A stretch of 64,000 bases of DNA from Lutraria lutraria. Taxonomy: Eukaryota > Mollusca > Bivalvia > Venerida > Mactridae. This document shows, in pieces, positions 24,991 to 37,536 of this stretch. Position 1 is the first letter of the stretch; every line of letters begins with the position of its first letter. Where the stretch lies: assembly GCA_964023205.1 (NCBI GenBank), contig OZ026847.1, forward strand, positions 13,709,182 to 13,773,181. Reading direction: 5' to 3'. The position numbers were made by a program, and so were the translations under genes. The notes beneath the pieces are model-generated. The model did no database searches. It saw only the letters and a program-made list of their open reading frames with translations, and was not told where the DNA came from.

Positions 24991-27900
24991 TTTTTTTTTT
25001 TGTAATTATTTATTTCCACATTCAATTTTCACACCATAAAAGAAAACAAGTATATATATATATAGGTACAAATATAGTGTAAATATAGTTGTTAGTTATT
25101 TTACAGGCAAAAAACAAAATACATTGTATTTGATAATCTCATTTTTTCAATTTATGTACCAATATCTAATAATTATTTGTAATTTATCGTTTTTTCAAAA
25201 ATCAATAGAGCGAAGAATAGAAGAAATCTAATGGTTCTAATTTAAAGTTTCCAAACTATCCTTGGTAAAATTATATATATCAAAATCATGTGTATTTATA
25301 TCACCAAGTTAATCCACAACAAAAAAAACACTTACTGTATTAGTCTAATGATGAATAGTGCTTAAAGTACGAACTAGACCACAATTTGCCTTATTAATTC
25401 TTAACAGGAGCACATTAATTTTCATATGCAGAAATAGAAAAAGAAAAGAAAAATGAATTGCCTAACTAAATCATAAATAATAAATAAGATGAACATTTGT
25501 TGAATGAATGAATACATGTGTATAAGCAAATATAATAATAGAAAATTCAAGAGTTTGTGTTATTTTATAATGCGACAAATGAATAGGGTTAGTTTTTATT
25601 AGAAAAAAGACATTATCCTACCAAATATTTTTCAAGTTACAGCTATAAAAAAACAGAAAAAAAAATAAGAAGGTAAGGTTTCATAATGGCGTAAGTGTTT
25701 CAATTTTAAGTGAAGAAATCAAAAACAATTTCATTAGTTCACAAGAACTCTAAAAATTACTGCTATATGATCCTAAGGTGCATTTATATGGTCATGTTTT
25801 CAAATATGAAATAACAGAATGATACAGTTGTTTGGACTATGGGGTTTCCTGCTGTAATACAGTCATGAAACAATGCCATTTTTTATTAAAACGGTCAATA
25901 TTAAAAGAATTCCATGACATGAACTGTTCCGTCTTAAGATATGTAAGTAGGTACTTTTTAAAATTTGCAAGGGTAGGGAAAGTATCATTCATCTTACAAT
26001 AATATATATACTTTTTTGCAATAATAATTACTTGATTAAAAATTTGATTTGCTAATGTTAATAAAAGTGGACTACCCAGTATCAGTTCTGTTTTTGTCCA
26101 GAGATTGGTTATTTCTGGTTTGATATTATTGACCCAGTCTTTGAGATGTTCCCAAAAAGAAGATACAAATTTGCAATTATAAAAAAGATGACATAAAGTT
26201 TCTGTTTCTTGGTGACAAAAAGTACAGGAAGAATCATTTCTTAATCCCATTTTAGTTAATAGATAGTTTGTACCTAAGATTCTATGATTAATCCTATATT
26301 GGAACCATTGTAAATTTGAGTCCTTAGAAATCTTAAAAGGGATTTTATAAATATATTTCCACTCAAATTGTTCAGGTAAATTTAAGTCAACTTCCCACTT
26401 TGTTGTTGCTTTTAAAATTGTATTATTTTTAGTTAGTAATTTGTCATAAATATTTCTACATCCCTTTTTAGACGAGGTGATGAGCTTAATTTGTGTAGGT
26501 TGGGAAATTAATTCTTTATCAAATGGTTTTGGCATTAATTCTATCTTATTGTAACTGGATCTTATTGACTGAATTATGCTATTATATTGTAAAAAATTTG
26601 TTTTTACATTAAATTTTTGTGAAAATGTTTCATATGAATAGAAATTCCCATCAGAGTTCATCAAGTCACAAACCAAATAAATTCCTTTTTCTAAAAATGC
26701 TTTATAGTAAAAGCTTGTACCTCCAATCTTAAAAGTTCTATTATGCCAAATAGGTGCATATAGTATTTCTTCCCAAGAAGTTATCTTATACCTGTCTATC
26801 AAATCATTGTAACTATTTAATACATCTTTCCAGAAACTATTTTCAGTATTATGAGATATTGATTTAATGAAATCATTACCAAAACTACTAAACTGATTAA
26901 TATTTGGACATAGCTGTTCTACTAAATTAAAGTATTTTGAATTTATCATTAGGTATCTCCTAAGCCAAGTTATTTTTAAGGCTTTCATGAAATCAATAAT
27001 ATCTATTACTCTTAAACCCCCCTGATCAAAATCTTGTATGGTACATTTCCTCTTAATTTTGTCTTTTTTATCATTCCATAAGAAACTATATATTAAATTT
27101 TGTATCTGTTTAAGCATATTCTCATTTGGATTTGGTAAGCACAAAACAAGGTAATTTATTTTAGACAAAGCTAGGGTTTTAATTACTGTATTTCTTCCAA
27201 TCGGAGTAAGATTTCTTTTTTTCCAGATTGCAAGCAGTTTTATAATTTCTTGAATCTTTGACTCATAGTTAAGTGAGACCATTTCATGTAAATCTTTTGA
27301 AAAAGTTATACCTAAAAGTTTAAAATGGTTCATTTCCCAATTAAGACCAAGCTCTGGACATATTATAGTATTTCTATTTTTAAAAGATCCAATCCATACT
27401 GCTTTTGTCTTGTTAATATTCATATGTAGTCCTGAAATGTTTGCATAGAATTTTAAAACAGACATTGTAGTTCTTAGACTTAGTTCTGTACCATCTAGCA
27501 TAAGGGTTGTGTCATCTGCATATTGTGAGATCAAGAATTCAGTTTGATTAATTTTTATTCCATTAATATTTTTATTTTGCCTGATTAAGATAGATAAAAT
27601 TTCAGCACATATAATAAATAAATATGGGGATAAAGGGTCTCCCTGTCGACAGCCTCTATATAATGTGAACCAATCAGACAAGTGGCCATTTATTATAACA
27701 CAAGAGCAAACATTTGTATAGAAAAGTTTAACCCAACTTATTAAGTGTGGACCAAAGTTGAAAAAAGCTAAATATTTGTACATAAATTTCCAAGACAAAG
27801 AGTCAAAAGCTGTTGCAAAATCCAGCAACAGTAACATTCCTGGCTTTTTGTATTTTTCTAAGTAAAACATGATATCATATATAACTCTAATATTATCACC

Positions 27901-28491
27901 TATGTAACGGTCTGGTAAAAATCCACTTTGGTCTTCATTTATAATTTTTGGTAAAATGTTTTTCAATCTGGACGCAATTGCTGAAGAAGCGATTTTATAC
28001 GAGATGTTTAGTAAAGAGATTGGTCTCCAATTAGATAGTACTAGTTTATCCTTGTCTCCCTTAGGTATGCAGGTAATAATACCTTGTTTAAAAGTAATTG
28101 ATAATTCTTTATTTATAAGGGCTTCATTAATAGATCTAGTTAAATAGTATCCAATATCTATCCAAAAAAATTTATAAAACGATGAAGTAAAGCCGCTGCT
28201 ACCTGGGGATGTATTATTTTTCATTTTTTTAAGACTATTAAGCAGTTCCTCATATGACAGGTTGGTTTCCAACATTTGACTTTCTGCATCTGTTAATTTC
28301 CTTATATATTCACAATCCACAATATTATTAAGTTCAACATTTTCTGTTTCTTTATTAGAATAAAGTTGTTTGTAGTGACTTTTTACTTCAGATAAAATTT
28401 CGGATTGATCATTTAAAAGTGTTCCTGATTTTGAATATAATTTTGACATTGATTTTGAAACATAATTTCTATTTTCTAGATTACAAAAATA
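24991..28491 (-). mobile_element. 5'-truncated L1/Tx1-type non-LTR retrotransposon, young
   Basis: 3.5-kb minus-strand insertion bounded by an exact 11-bp duplication (24980-24990 and 28492-28502). On the minus strand it ends in A11 (T at 24991-25001), with AATAAA-like signals just before it, then an 845-bp 3' UTR. The body encodes the reverse-transcriptase half of ORF2; the endonuclease half is missing, as expected from incomplete target-primed reverse transcription. The open frame has no stop or frameshift and the duplication is perfect, so insertion is recent. Autonomous activity is not possible from this copy. Confidence 0.93.
25837..28491 (-). CDS. LINE ORF2 fragment: reverse transcriptase plus zinc knuckle
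   Basis: Reverse transcriptase of an L1/Tx1-group retrotransposon, which copies element RNA at nicked chromosomal DNA. The frame is open from an upstream ATG at 28578, but its first 29 residues come from flanking DNA and the target duplication; LINE protein starts at YFCNLENRNY. Numbering from that ATG, NTSPGSSGF is at 122-130, NWRPISLL at 183-190, motif A LLDFATAFD at 251-259 (catalytic D253), RQGDPLSP at 311-318 and YADD at 353-356 (catalytic DD intact). A C-terminal CTFC..H..C knuckle (C785, C788, H797, C802) is typical of the zf-RVT region. It ends at 913 residues, which looks like the natural C-terminus. No endonuclease domain is present. Expression would depend on a chance promoter. Confidence 0.93.
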   Translation of the reverse strand, partial: YFCNLENRNYVSKSMSKLYSKSGTLLNDQSEILSEVKSHYKQLYSNKETENVELNNIVDCEYIRKLTDAESQMLETNLSYEELLNSLKKMKNNTSPGSSGFTSSFYKFFWIDIGYYLTRSINEALINKELSITFKQGIITCIPKGDKDKLVLSNWRPISLLNISYKIASSAIASRLKNILPKIINEDQSGFLPDRYIGDNIRVIYDIMFYLEKYKKPGMLLLLDFATAFDSLSWKFMYKYLAFFNFGPHLISWVKLFYTNVCSCVIINGHLSDWFTLYRGCRQGDPLSPYLFIICAEILSILIRQNKNINGIKINQTEFLISQYADDTTLMLDGTELSLRTTMSVLKFYANISGLHMNINKTKAVWIGSFKNRNTIICPELGLNWEMNHFKLLGITFSKDLHEMVSLNYESKIQEIIKLLAIWKKRNLTPIGRNTVIKTLALSKINYLVLCLPNPNENMLKQIQNLIYSFLWNDKKDKIKRKCTIQDFDQGGLRVIDIIDFMKALKITWLRRYLMINSKYFNLVEQLCPNINQFSSFGNDFIKSISHNTENSFWKDVLNSYNDLIDRYKITSWEEILYAPIWHNRTFKIGGTSFYYKAFLEKGIYLVCDLMNSDGNFYSYETFSQKFNVKTNFLQYNSIIQSIRSSYNKIELMPKPFDKELISQPTQIKLITSSKKGCRNIYDKLLTKNNTILKATTKWEVDLNLPEQFEWKYIYKIPFKISKDSNLQWFQYRINHRILGTNYLLTKMGLRNDSSCTFCHQETETLCHLFYNCKFVSSFWEHLKDWVNNIKPEITNLWTKTELILGSPLLLTLANQIFNQVIIIAKKYIYYCKMNDTFPTLANFKKYLLTYLKTEQFMSWNSFNIDRFNKKWHCFMTVLQQETP

Positions 28492-28502
28492 ATTATCCAT
28501 AC
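28492..28502. repeat. LINE target-site duplication, right copy
   Basis: ATTATCCATAC, identical to 24980-24990, marks the point where the LINE's truncated 5' end joins host DNA. Confidence 0.9.
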
Positions 28503-28609
28503 TTGCTTCTTTCAACATGTCAAGCAAAATAGTAAGTAAGTAAGTATGCTCTGTAAAAATGTTTAGTTTCTCTGGCAATTCTTAACAAAAAAATAGAACA
28601 GAAACATAT

Positions 28610-29450
28610 TTATGTTCTTAAAAACTTCTTTTCTTATTTGTTCATAATTTTTTTGCCCCCGTATCGATAGATCGGGCATATTGTTTTTGGTCTGTTTGTA
28701 CCAAACTTTAACCTTGACTATAAAATCAAAACGCTTGCACCTACATTTATCAAACTTCATATGTAGGTTCCTCATGACAACCTCTACAGGACCTGTGTTT
28801 TTTTAGGTCAAAGGTCATGGGGTCATTGTGTTTAAAAAAAATCCTATATTTCTTGTAGGATACTTCTACATTTTTCATGGGATTTTGACGAAACTTTCAC
28901 AAAATTGTTTTGAGATTTGATCATTGTTAACAGAATTATGGCCTTTTGTTTATTTTGTGCGATTGTAACAGTGAAATACTTTTTTATTCCTTCTTTTCTC
29001 AAGGGATTTTGATAAAACTTTCATGGAACTATTGTTATCAAGATACCCAATGCATGTTGTAAAGGTTTTATGATTTGATAATCTTTTAAGGAATTATGGA
29101 CCTTTGTTTATTTTGTGCATATGTAATATAGAAAGAAATTCTCTTTTGTTTGAAACTCTTCCTAAACTGAAGGGATTTTTACCAGACGTTGACAGAACTA
29201 TTGTCACCAAGTTCCCCAGCACAGTTATGTCAGAGTTTTGTGATTCGATCATTTTTAGCAGATTTATGGCCCTTTGTTTGTCGGTACCAAATTTTAACCT
29301 TGCCTATTAAATCAAAAGACTACCGCCTACAATCATCAAACTTCATATCTTGGTTCATCATGACAATCTCTACAAGACCTGTGCATTTTCAAGTTAAAGG
29401 GCACCCGAAGTGGGCATTGTGTTTTTAAAACACATCTTGTTATTATTGAG
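28610..29450 (+). repeat. Interspersed repeat with internal duplication
   Basis: Two related stretches share ATCAAACTTCATAT, GGTTC(C/A)TCATGACAA, CTCTACA(G/A)GACCTGTG and TCATTGTG/GGCATTGTG (28735-28830 and 29330-29425). They are separated by TTATGGCC(T/C)TTTGTTTATTT motifs at 28935, 29094 and 29265. A CGTATCGATAGATCGGG word marks the left end near 28660. Confidence 0.6.
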
Positions 29451-29459
29451 AATTTGTTT

Positions 29460-31480
29460 GAGAGGATGAATTTTTAACTGATTAATTACTCTTTACATCT
29501 GTGTGCATAATACAAAAAAATGAAATTATTATGTAAATCAAATGTTTTCCATTAAGTACTTTTCTTGACTGTTACATTGATGATTTATCTGTCTTTGTAT
29601 CATATTTTCAATTGTTTACCTGTCAAAAATGTATCTTTCAGTGTTTTTGAGTCATAAAAAATTCACACCGATGATCAGAGGAATTTTAATATACTGCTAT
29701 GATGAAACCATTAACATGTGTAATCTATAGTCTGGTTATTACATGTGGTAATTGTTTTCTATTTTCATGAATCTCACTACAGTATGTTCAGTAAAATACA
29801 AAATTAAAACAATTCAGATACATATGTATGCTTATGTGTTTCAGTCATATGAATTGTTAAAATTATGTACTTGACCTTTACACTGAAGAAACTGTCAGAA
29901 TCAATGCAAACTGCAAAGTGAACTTTTGTACTTGTTAAGACCCTTTTGATTGTATACATGTATTTTGTGTATGTGAAATAAAAGCAGATTGTTTGAAGTA
30001 CAAAACAGACATTCCTTATTTATATCATACTTTTTTATGAACACACAAAAATACTTTAAAATTTATCAGTAATATGTTACCATAGCAACCAAAATTTATG
30101 ACTCAATAACTGTTCACCCTTTAGATAGTATGATTTTAGCTAGGTTCCAGGTATAAGAACCAATACATCTACTTATCATTGTTTATCATACAAGGGCATT
30201 CCTAGGTCAATGTTCGCCTCACACCAGTATTACAATACAGATACACCCAGCAGGCTTCGAGCAGCACAAGTGCCAATGATGAACATCTAATGCAAGGCCC
30301 GATATAACTTGTATATGGCTTAAATAAATAATCATTATACCTTGGTTGTTCTATATTACACTAGTAGAGGGAACTATAGTGGAACAGATTTATAACAGCA
30401 TTAAAACCACATATTTACAAGTTTAACTTGATATTAAAGAATGATTCTGTTGCCATGGAAGCAAAACGTGAAAGCATTAAAATTCAAAGTTGTTCATTTC
30501 TTTAAATACATTTATGAAACTTGTGTGACTATCATGTGTTTTTAAAGAATACTCAAAAGAGATTTTTGAAATTAATTCTAATATGTTACCATGGCAACTT
30601 AATAATACATTTATGAATATCAGCCATGTGCTTTTTCATTACATATACAACAAAACTGATTACGTATCATCCAATAAATAGATGAAAAATAGCTTCTTTT
30701 CTAACGAAAATTTCGTTTTTGTTGCTATGGCAACACTTTCAAGAATTGAGCTTTATACGATGAATAGAGAACATATAATAAGATTTTGGGCAGAATTTGA
30801 CACTAGGCTATTTTTGGCCCTAATTTAACCTGTCCATGCCATGACAAAAAACAAATTGACCTCTTTGTCCTATATGGACACGTGTCTAGTGTTGAACATC
30901 ATCATAACTAGTACCAGAAGATAAAAGTTTGGTTAGCTGAAAGTTTAAAACCTACAGAAAAATCCAAGCACACCGGTCCACACTTAGTGGTAAAAAATGC
31001 TGTTTTTTTCTATGATGACAGTCCTGGGAAACACTGGAACTAGCATGTACTCTGAACTACCTGAAGTAATAGACTGGTTAGTATTTTGATCTGATAAAAA
31101 ATCATCTTGTCAACAGTGTTCACTTGATATTTTGTTGTAGTTTGTTATCAAAGGGTAAACATTGAAGCATATAACGTCTGCTACAGAAGCCAAATTTAAA
31201 TTTATTTTGTTCAGACTTTGCAAGACTAGTACCGATTTCAAATCATAAGTCATTATATATACTACACTGACCAATAAACAGCCAGTTTTTTAGATTTTCA
31301 TCTGCATGTAAGAAAACTTTAAATCATGATACATACATTTACTTGGAAAATTATTTGTGGTTAAATAGTTCCTAGGAACTGCAAATCTTTCAAAGTAGAT
31401 AAAATATTTCAATGAACAACTTGTCGAGACAGCACCGCGTGTCTCAATAACAACTGGTTGTTCTAAGTCGGACATTAACT
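29460..31480. other. Unassigned stretch with possible 3' end and X-box cluster
   Basis: AATAAA at 29977-29982 follows a TGTATACATGTATTTTGTG run and could be a plus-strand polyadenylation signal, but no coding exon can be tied to it. The X-box-like cluster inside the stretch is listed separately. Otherwise nothing recognised. Confidence 0.35.
30076..30734. promoter_or_regulatory. Cluster of four RFX X-box-like palindromes
   Basis: GTTACCATAGCAAC (30076-30089), GTTGCCATGGAAGC (30449-30462), GTTACCATGGCAAC (30585-30598) and GTTGCTATGGCAAC (30721-30734). These fit the RFX X-box form GTNRCC..RGYAAC; two are near perfect. RFX proteins drive ciliary and other genes through such boxes. Two sites share the wider context AATATGTTACCAT, so the cluster could also be spread by repeat duplication. 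Confidence 0.45.
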
Positions 31481-32623
31481 TGGATCATGGACTGGACTTT
31501 GGTCGGTAAGATATAGACGTCCTGTGGCAGCAACAGATAAGTGTGTCCATCTATTGAACTAGTCACGTACATACAATGAATTTCTTTATAGAACAGCTAA
31601 GAACACACTGACCATACACTGACATTTATCGATAACAATGAAGAGAAAATTGTATCGACGATATAATATAATTTGAAAGAAAAAAGTTGAGCACTAGCAA
31701 TATTTTTTACTTATGTACCGAATTCTGAAATCAAACTATTGATAAGATCAGTTTTACTGGTTTTAACGTCCTATTAACAAACAAAAAGGGATAGTAAATT
31801 GTTTGTTTTACATTTTTTCGTTGGTAAAAATTGTTCTAAATATGTTTTGTTTGAAGAAGTTACGGGGATTAGAAAGATATCACAACTGAGTTATACAGTC
31901 AGTTGTATTGGCCCAGCAGAAATTAGTACAGAACTGGTATGCATTGTTTTGCAAACAAGCTTTTCATATCACCCCTGTGAAAACAAGCTGCGCCTTACTT
32001 ACCAAAACACGCAAAAGTAAGTTTGGGTACCATGGTACATCTTGTTACAAAAACGCATGGTAATGTACACGTTCCACACTGTTTATTACATGTCACCTTA
32101 TGCAGATGTACAAAAGATATACATGTATATGCTGGTCACAGGAATCGATTTTAGGAAAATGCGATCGAATTTCGTGGCCAGTTCCAAGCAATACAATTAC
32201 AAAATGTATTTACATTCCAACAAAGGCCTTCATGCAGGTATATATGTCGATTGATAAAAGAGAATTTAATTTTCGATGCCCTTATGCCATTTTTATGAAG
32301 ACTTACGCTGCAAATATACATATGAGCACTATCACCCGAATAAAATAATTGAAGCTATCTTTAAATGCGTACGCAGCGTACATGTATGAGTATATGTATT
32401 CCGTAACAGAAGTAGAAACGATGGACGACCTAATCCTTGTCGACCTTGTCAAGAAGTAGTATGCCAGGATGTGTTTGAATTTGGTTTCGCAACTGCTGAC
32501 ACTTTTGATTGGCATTTCTTTACTGACTAGCCAGTAATAGACATACTGTTAACATCATTAATCTTTGAGATGCAATCATTCAAAGAAGGACTGTAACGTG
32601 AATAATGTTATTATTGATATCAT

Positions 32624-32745
32624 TTGGGTTTAACGCCGCTTTTTCAATATTTTTCCGTTTCATGTACTAATATAGGTAACTTAGTGCCAAGATCCAATAA
32701 CAAAAATATAGGCCTATGCGTGGATTCAAATCCTGTATAATAGGA
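32624..32745 (-). mobile_element. SINE remnant (minus strand)
   Basis: TTTGGGTTTAACGCCGCTTTTTCAA at the left is the SINE tail seen at 15560 and 55725. CAAATCCTG near 32725 could be a weak box B in reverse. The head is not clear. Confidence 0.5.
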
Positions 32746-33194
32746 AATTACGAATAGCGCGGCATCTGTATCCATACAGCATCTTTGCATGCAGTTTCAA
32801 TGTATCGCTTACAGAATATTAATGTTCTTCGCACTTTTTACTACATTAACTATAGACAGTCATAATGTAAGAAATATTCGCTATTTTATTTTGATAACTT
32901 GCAGTTTATTCTTCTGTCCGGTGTTTATATTGAAGGATACTAGCTAACTAATGACATATTTTGCGGAAGTTCAAACATTTCACTTGTTATTTTTGGTTAT
33001 TAACTTTTTTATAGAATATATATATATAAGCAACATTGTCACAATCCCGTGTTGACCAGGCTGTAATAAATAGCCGTGGATCACCGGGAGTCATAAAGAT
33101 AATACATTTGTATGTTCAATTACTTCATTTTTATAACTTGGTCAATTGATGTACGTGTTGTTTGTGAAGTACAGGTCCTGAGGTTATAAAACTT

Positions 33195-33390
33195 GAGATC
33201 GGTCTCCGAGCCCAAACTCCATATCATATCTTTTAAGGACTCTAAATTAATTATGATCAGCCAATATTGATATTATTGATACATTATCATGACAACATAA
33301 TTGATCTGAATGTATCATCTCCATCTTTTCAATCGTAAAACTTTGAGAATGGAATTGAGCGCAGAGACTGTTCTCAAGTTTTATAGCCAT
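33195..33390 (+). repeat. Dispersed repeat, copy matching 20885-21260
   Basis: Carries CAATATTGATATTATTGATA, ATGACAACATAATTGA, TGAATGTATC, CTTTGAGAATGG and ACTGTTCTCAAGTT in the same order as 20885-21260, but without that copy's 170-bp insert. Confidence 0.65.
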
Positions 33391-36030
33391 GAGGTCAGGC
33401 CTTTCATATTTACATTTTGGAATGTCTTCGAATTACATGTTGCGCTGTTTGATAATGTTTTAATTACAGACGATGTCGCCCGATTGTTTTTAGAATTTAT
33501 TATGTTGCTATTGTCATAACCGCCCATACATGTTTTACGTCCGGGGGCTTTAATATACTAGTACATGTCACCATGAAGTTGCACTTTTCGCAGATACTGT
33601 TCTTGTAAACAAAGATGGTTTGCACAATATATATCAACATGTGTAAGTATATTCCCGTTGAATATACACTTAAGACTTTATAAATCATACCAGCGTTGAC
33701 GTAAATGGCTAGGCTGTAGTTTGTACGTGGATTAGCCTTATCTAAATTAAAATACAAACATAGCACGTGGGAAGCTAATTAGCAAAATAGAGTATTAGGT
33801 ATCAGTTGCGTTTTTTAAGTACTCGAACATTCTACTATCGTTGTGACTCATCGACAAAACAGTATCTCATGGTGATTAACCAAACTGATAAAACAGGACT
33901 GTACAATAGCAGGGCTCGTATACAGCACTGACACTACCCGTCAGAGCTAGAAAACATGATTTCTCTAAAACAACTAGCAAGAATGTTGGCCATGTGTGTT
34001 CTGGTGCCTGGCTGGGTTCGACACAACAGAAAGAACATATTTTCTACTGACTACACCTTATGTCAAATTTTTTATGAAAGCCTGTATGTATGGTGCAACC
34101 AAACGGTGTTTTCAAACTTTGTGCCTTATTATATTTGTATTTTGTATTAGCAATTAGAGATCACTATTAACTTGCCCTACCACAAGAAACCGACAATTCC
34201 GTCTCATGTGGAGGACAAATGACATCTGAGCCAAATATCATTGAAGGACCTTCCCTGATTTGGGAAATAACAAGGATTGTTTACACAAAACAACAGTATT
34301 TCATAAGCAAATATATATTTAATTACATATTTCATGAAATATATAGAAATACAATGTATAGATCATTTATAGAGTATCAACCATCATCAAACCAGGCTCC
34401 ATCATCTCTGTCAGCCTTCTTGCTTGGAACTGAAACAATACTACAGAATAAACATGACGCTGCGTTCAATAAACACAAATGCCCCCAGTGGCATGCTTGT
34501 GAAGCAATAGCCCATTTGAACAAGGTCAAGGTCAAAGTCGGTGTTTGATATGAGAATGGTTATAAGCAACAACTGTATACATGTAAGTATTCAAGTGTTC
34601 AAGTAAGCGGTGTCCTGTAAAATATACTTAATCTGGTACAGAATCATTCCAAGTCCTAATTAAGTCAAGGTCAAAGTGGGATTTGTTAATACGGGTGTAT
34701 TGCGAATGATCATACGCAACAATTGTATAAGTATCAAAGCGTTCTAGCAAGCGGTATTGGTGCTAGACAAAACGGTAAAATCTACTAAACCTTGTATGGA
34801 CGGAGGGACAGGCCAATCACTATGTATGCCCTGACATCAAAGATGCCACGGGCATTAAAATACAACTAAAATCAAGTCAAGGTACTATCAATACATGTTA
34901 TTTATTGGCTACTGATACCGGTTTATATATGAATGGTTTCTGGTCCCCCTTTATACAACACAGGGCATCCTCCAAATCCACTTAACCAAAAATATAGGAA
35001 TGAATAACATAAATAAGCAATGTTTATGAACAAAATATTGGCCAAATAGGTAACAGTAAATCATTCAATGTATTTGCAACTATTTCATCCAGTCAATGTT
35101 CATTGAACTGATTATCAGGTATGCCTACATGAAAATACAAAAGCAAACAATGGCTGGAGTGGTCCTGGTTGCCCAACCTGTATTCATGAGCATGCACATA
35201 TCTAGTCTGTCTAAAGTAATCTTAATAGCTTATATACATGCTTTCCTTCAAATTCTACTTTCTTTGTTTACCCATCTAACTATTTCCTCAAAAATAGATA
35301 TTTATAGGAATTACAGAACACATAGGAGAGGATGCCCGGTACAATGGTGTATAAAGTATTATCTGCTCAACGCAGGGGTATCATTGGATGCCATCCAACT
35401 CAATGTCGCCAGATTTTGAATAAATACATTATAAACATATCAAAGAACAAAATGAATTTGACTTACTTAATCACAATAAATTTTTACCTGTCAAACACAA
35501 TATCAATAGGGGTGACAAACTTCCAAACAAAATCTGAGGAGCTTAGGACAAATAGTACAGTTATAAAGTACAGTAGCCGGTGCTGCCAATTAAACAAAGA
35601 ATCAAGTATGTTAATTATCAGCCCTGGATTCTGCTCAACATCATTAGACTAAAGTAGCCTTATAATGGTTGTGTCAACATCTTTGATATCTGAAAATACA
35701 CTGACTCATAAAACTGTATGAATTGTACACCAGGCTATCCTCCAGGATTCTCTGAAGGCATACTGCAATAGACTCGCAATGGACCTTTGGCATACTGACC
35801 TCAAAACCAACAGAGGTCATATACATGCGATGTCCAGCCTCCAAACAAAATCTGAGCAGCTTAGTTCTCTTGACCAGACAAGGTTTGGTTACAGATTGAC
35901 GGACCGACTGACCTTGTCCTTGGAGGTATTTTTTTACCTTTAACCTCAAGTGTGACCTTGGACGTATGAAACTGAATCTTGCACAGCAGACATTCCCACA
36001 TATAAATTAATAATTGTGCACAATATTTTA
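33391..36030. other. Unassigned stretch with small internal duplications
   Basis: 34505-34625 and 34660-34760 share GTCAAGGTCAAAGT, GCAACAA(C/T)TGTAT, AAGTAT and GTTC(A/T)AG(T/C)AAGCGGT, a diverged tandem pair. 35515-35550 and 35845-35870 share CTCCAAACAAAATCTGAG..GCTTAG. Several short frames exist but none shows a recognisable domain. Confidence 0.4.
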
Positions 36031-36620
36031 ACAAGAGCACCATGATGGCCTTTTTTCGCTCACCTGTGTAAAGACTTTTTCTTTCATATCATTGCAACTT
36101 CTTTCTAAACATTTAACTAGGTCAGAGCCAAACATGACCAAGAAATCATTAAGACACATATATTGAGCAACTTTCATCAGGATTTAATAAACGATGTTGT
36201 CTCTACAGTGTTATTAAGATTTAACAATGATTTGACCTGGTGACCTAATTTTTTATTTTTGTCGAGATATCATACAGACAAGCATTCTGACAAGATTGAT
36301 GAAGATCCAAACAAAAATGAGACCTCTATAGTGATAACAATATTTTCCCGGGATTTGACCCAGTGACCCAAATTTTGACCCTAGATGAACTATGTTTTAA
36401 CTCATTGAAGAAATCATTGAAATAAACATTTTAATAAGGTTTGATAAAGACCCAATCAAAATTACGACCATTAGAGAGTTGACAAGGTTTTCATGGGATT
36501 TGACCCATGACCTCATTTTGATTTTGTCCAAGTTTTGTGAAAATCTAACTAAACATGTGGCCTCTAGTGTGTTCACAAGGCAAAAGTTGAAGCTGCATGC
36601 CGACGGACAAAGACCAATCA
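36031..36620 (-). mobile_element. AGCTCAC-family repeat (minus strand)
   Basis: Starts on the plus strand with ACAAGAGCACCATGATGGCC then CGCTCACCTG, the reverse complement of the family's 3' hairpin end. It runs to GACGGACAAAGACCAATCAC, matching the reverse of the TTGTGACCAGTCTTTGTCCG block near the start of the 48.7-kb copy. Internal GGATTTGACC(C/T) and AAATCATT phrases recur. No protein. Confidence 0.7.
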
Positions 36621-36811
36621 CAAAAGTTAACCCTCAATTACAAATCCATAATTGAAATGACAATGTTAAAGCCTTGACAAGGAAATACCAACCTTAAACC
36701 TAAGTATGAACTACAGATATGTGCATTTTGGGTGACGCATTGATTCATGATGGTGAGCATTTATGCGAGCAACTTTGGAAATCCATCCTGGAATGACAAA
36801 GTTACATCCCC

Positions 36812-37185
36812 CAGGGTCTTTTTCCTTCTATAATACAGGTGACTTCGAATTTGCAAAAAGGCTCTTTTTTCCCCAATTTGGTGAAAGAAATTCCCAAGAA
36901 TACAATGCTGAAAATCCCAACTTGATTAAATATGATTCTCCCTAAATCTATTTCTCATGTTCTGGGAATAAAACTTACATTATTTAGCATTATTTATTTA
37001 AGTGTTACATAATCATTTTTTCGTTAAATAATTTACAATTGATAATGAGTTTTCTTAACCAAACACTTTAAAATATATTTGAACTCTGTTGTCTAACTTT
37101 CTCCCAATTTTACCAAAAATTGCTCTTGATTTTTCTAAAATGAAAGGCTATGGCTCCTTCCCAATTTTTGGAAAAAAAGGTCCTG
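36812..37185 (-). mobile_element. MITE of the CAGG..CCTG family, third copy
   Basis: Starts CAGGGTCTTTTTCCTTC and ends GGAAAAAAAGGTCCTG. It aligns in reverse to 50004-50222 (TTCTATAA..GAGGT/AGGTGACTTCGAATT, GCAAAAAGGCT, CCCAATTT). Flanking 5-mers (TCCCC and GCGCA) do not match, so this is an old or rearranged copy. Confidence 0.65.
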
Positions 37186-37536
37186 GCGCAGACAAGGGAT
37201 GGGGCAGACAGAGCGATTACTACAGGGTGTCTGTATTTGCTATTTAGGTCCTTAAAAACAATAGAAAATTATAAGAAATTGCTATTTGCAAGTCCCACAA
37301 ATTACCTATTTTCTCCCTGATTTTCTCATGGTCTTCTACTTGTCTTCCAAATGGCTTCCTTCAGGCACTGACAGATAGAATGACTGCAGTGACCATTTCT
37401 TCTGGAAAAGCAATTACAAACACATTTTTAGGGACGAAGTTCCTAAAGGTTTCCACCACATTTTGTACTTACAAACGCCTCTCGTCCGCATTGGAAAATA
37501 GTACCACTTGTTGTATAAGTATACACTAGTACAACA

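Noticed and set aside
28492..28578. N-terminal 29 residues of the LINE reading frame
   Set aside because: They are encoded by the target-site duplication and flanking host DNA, not by the element.
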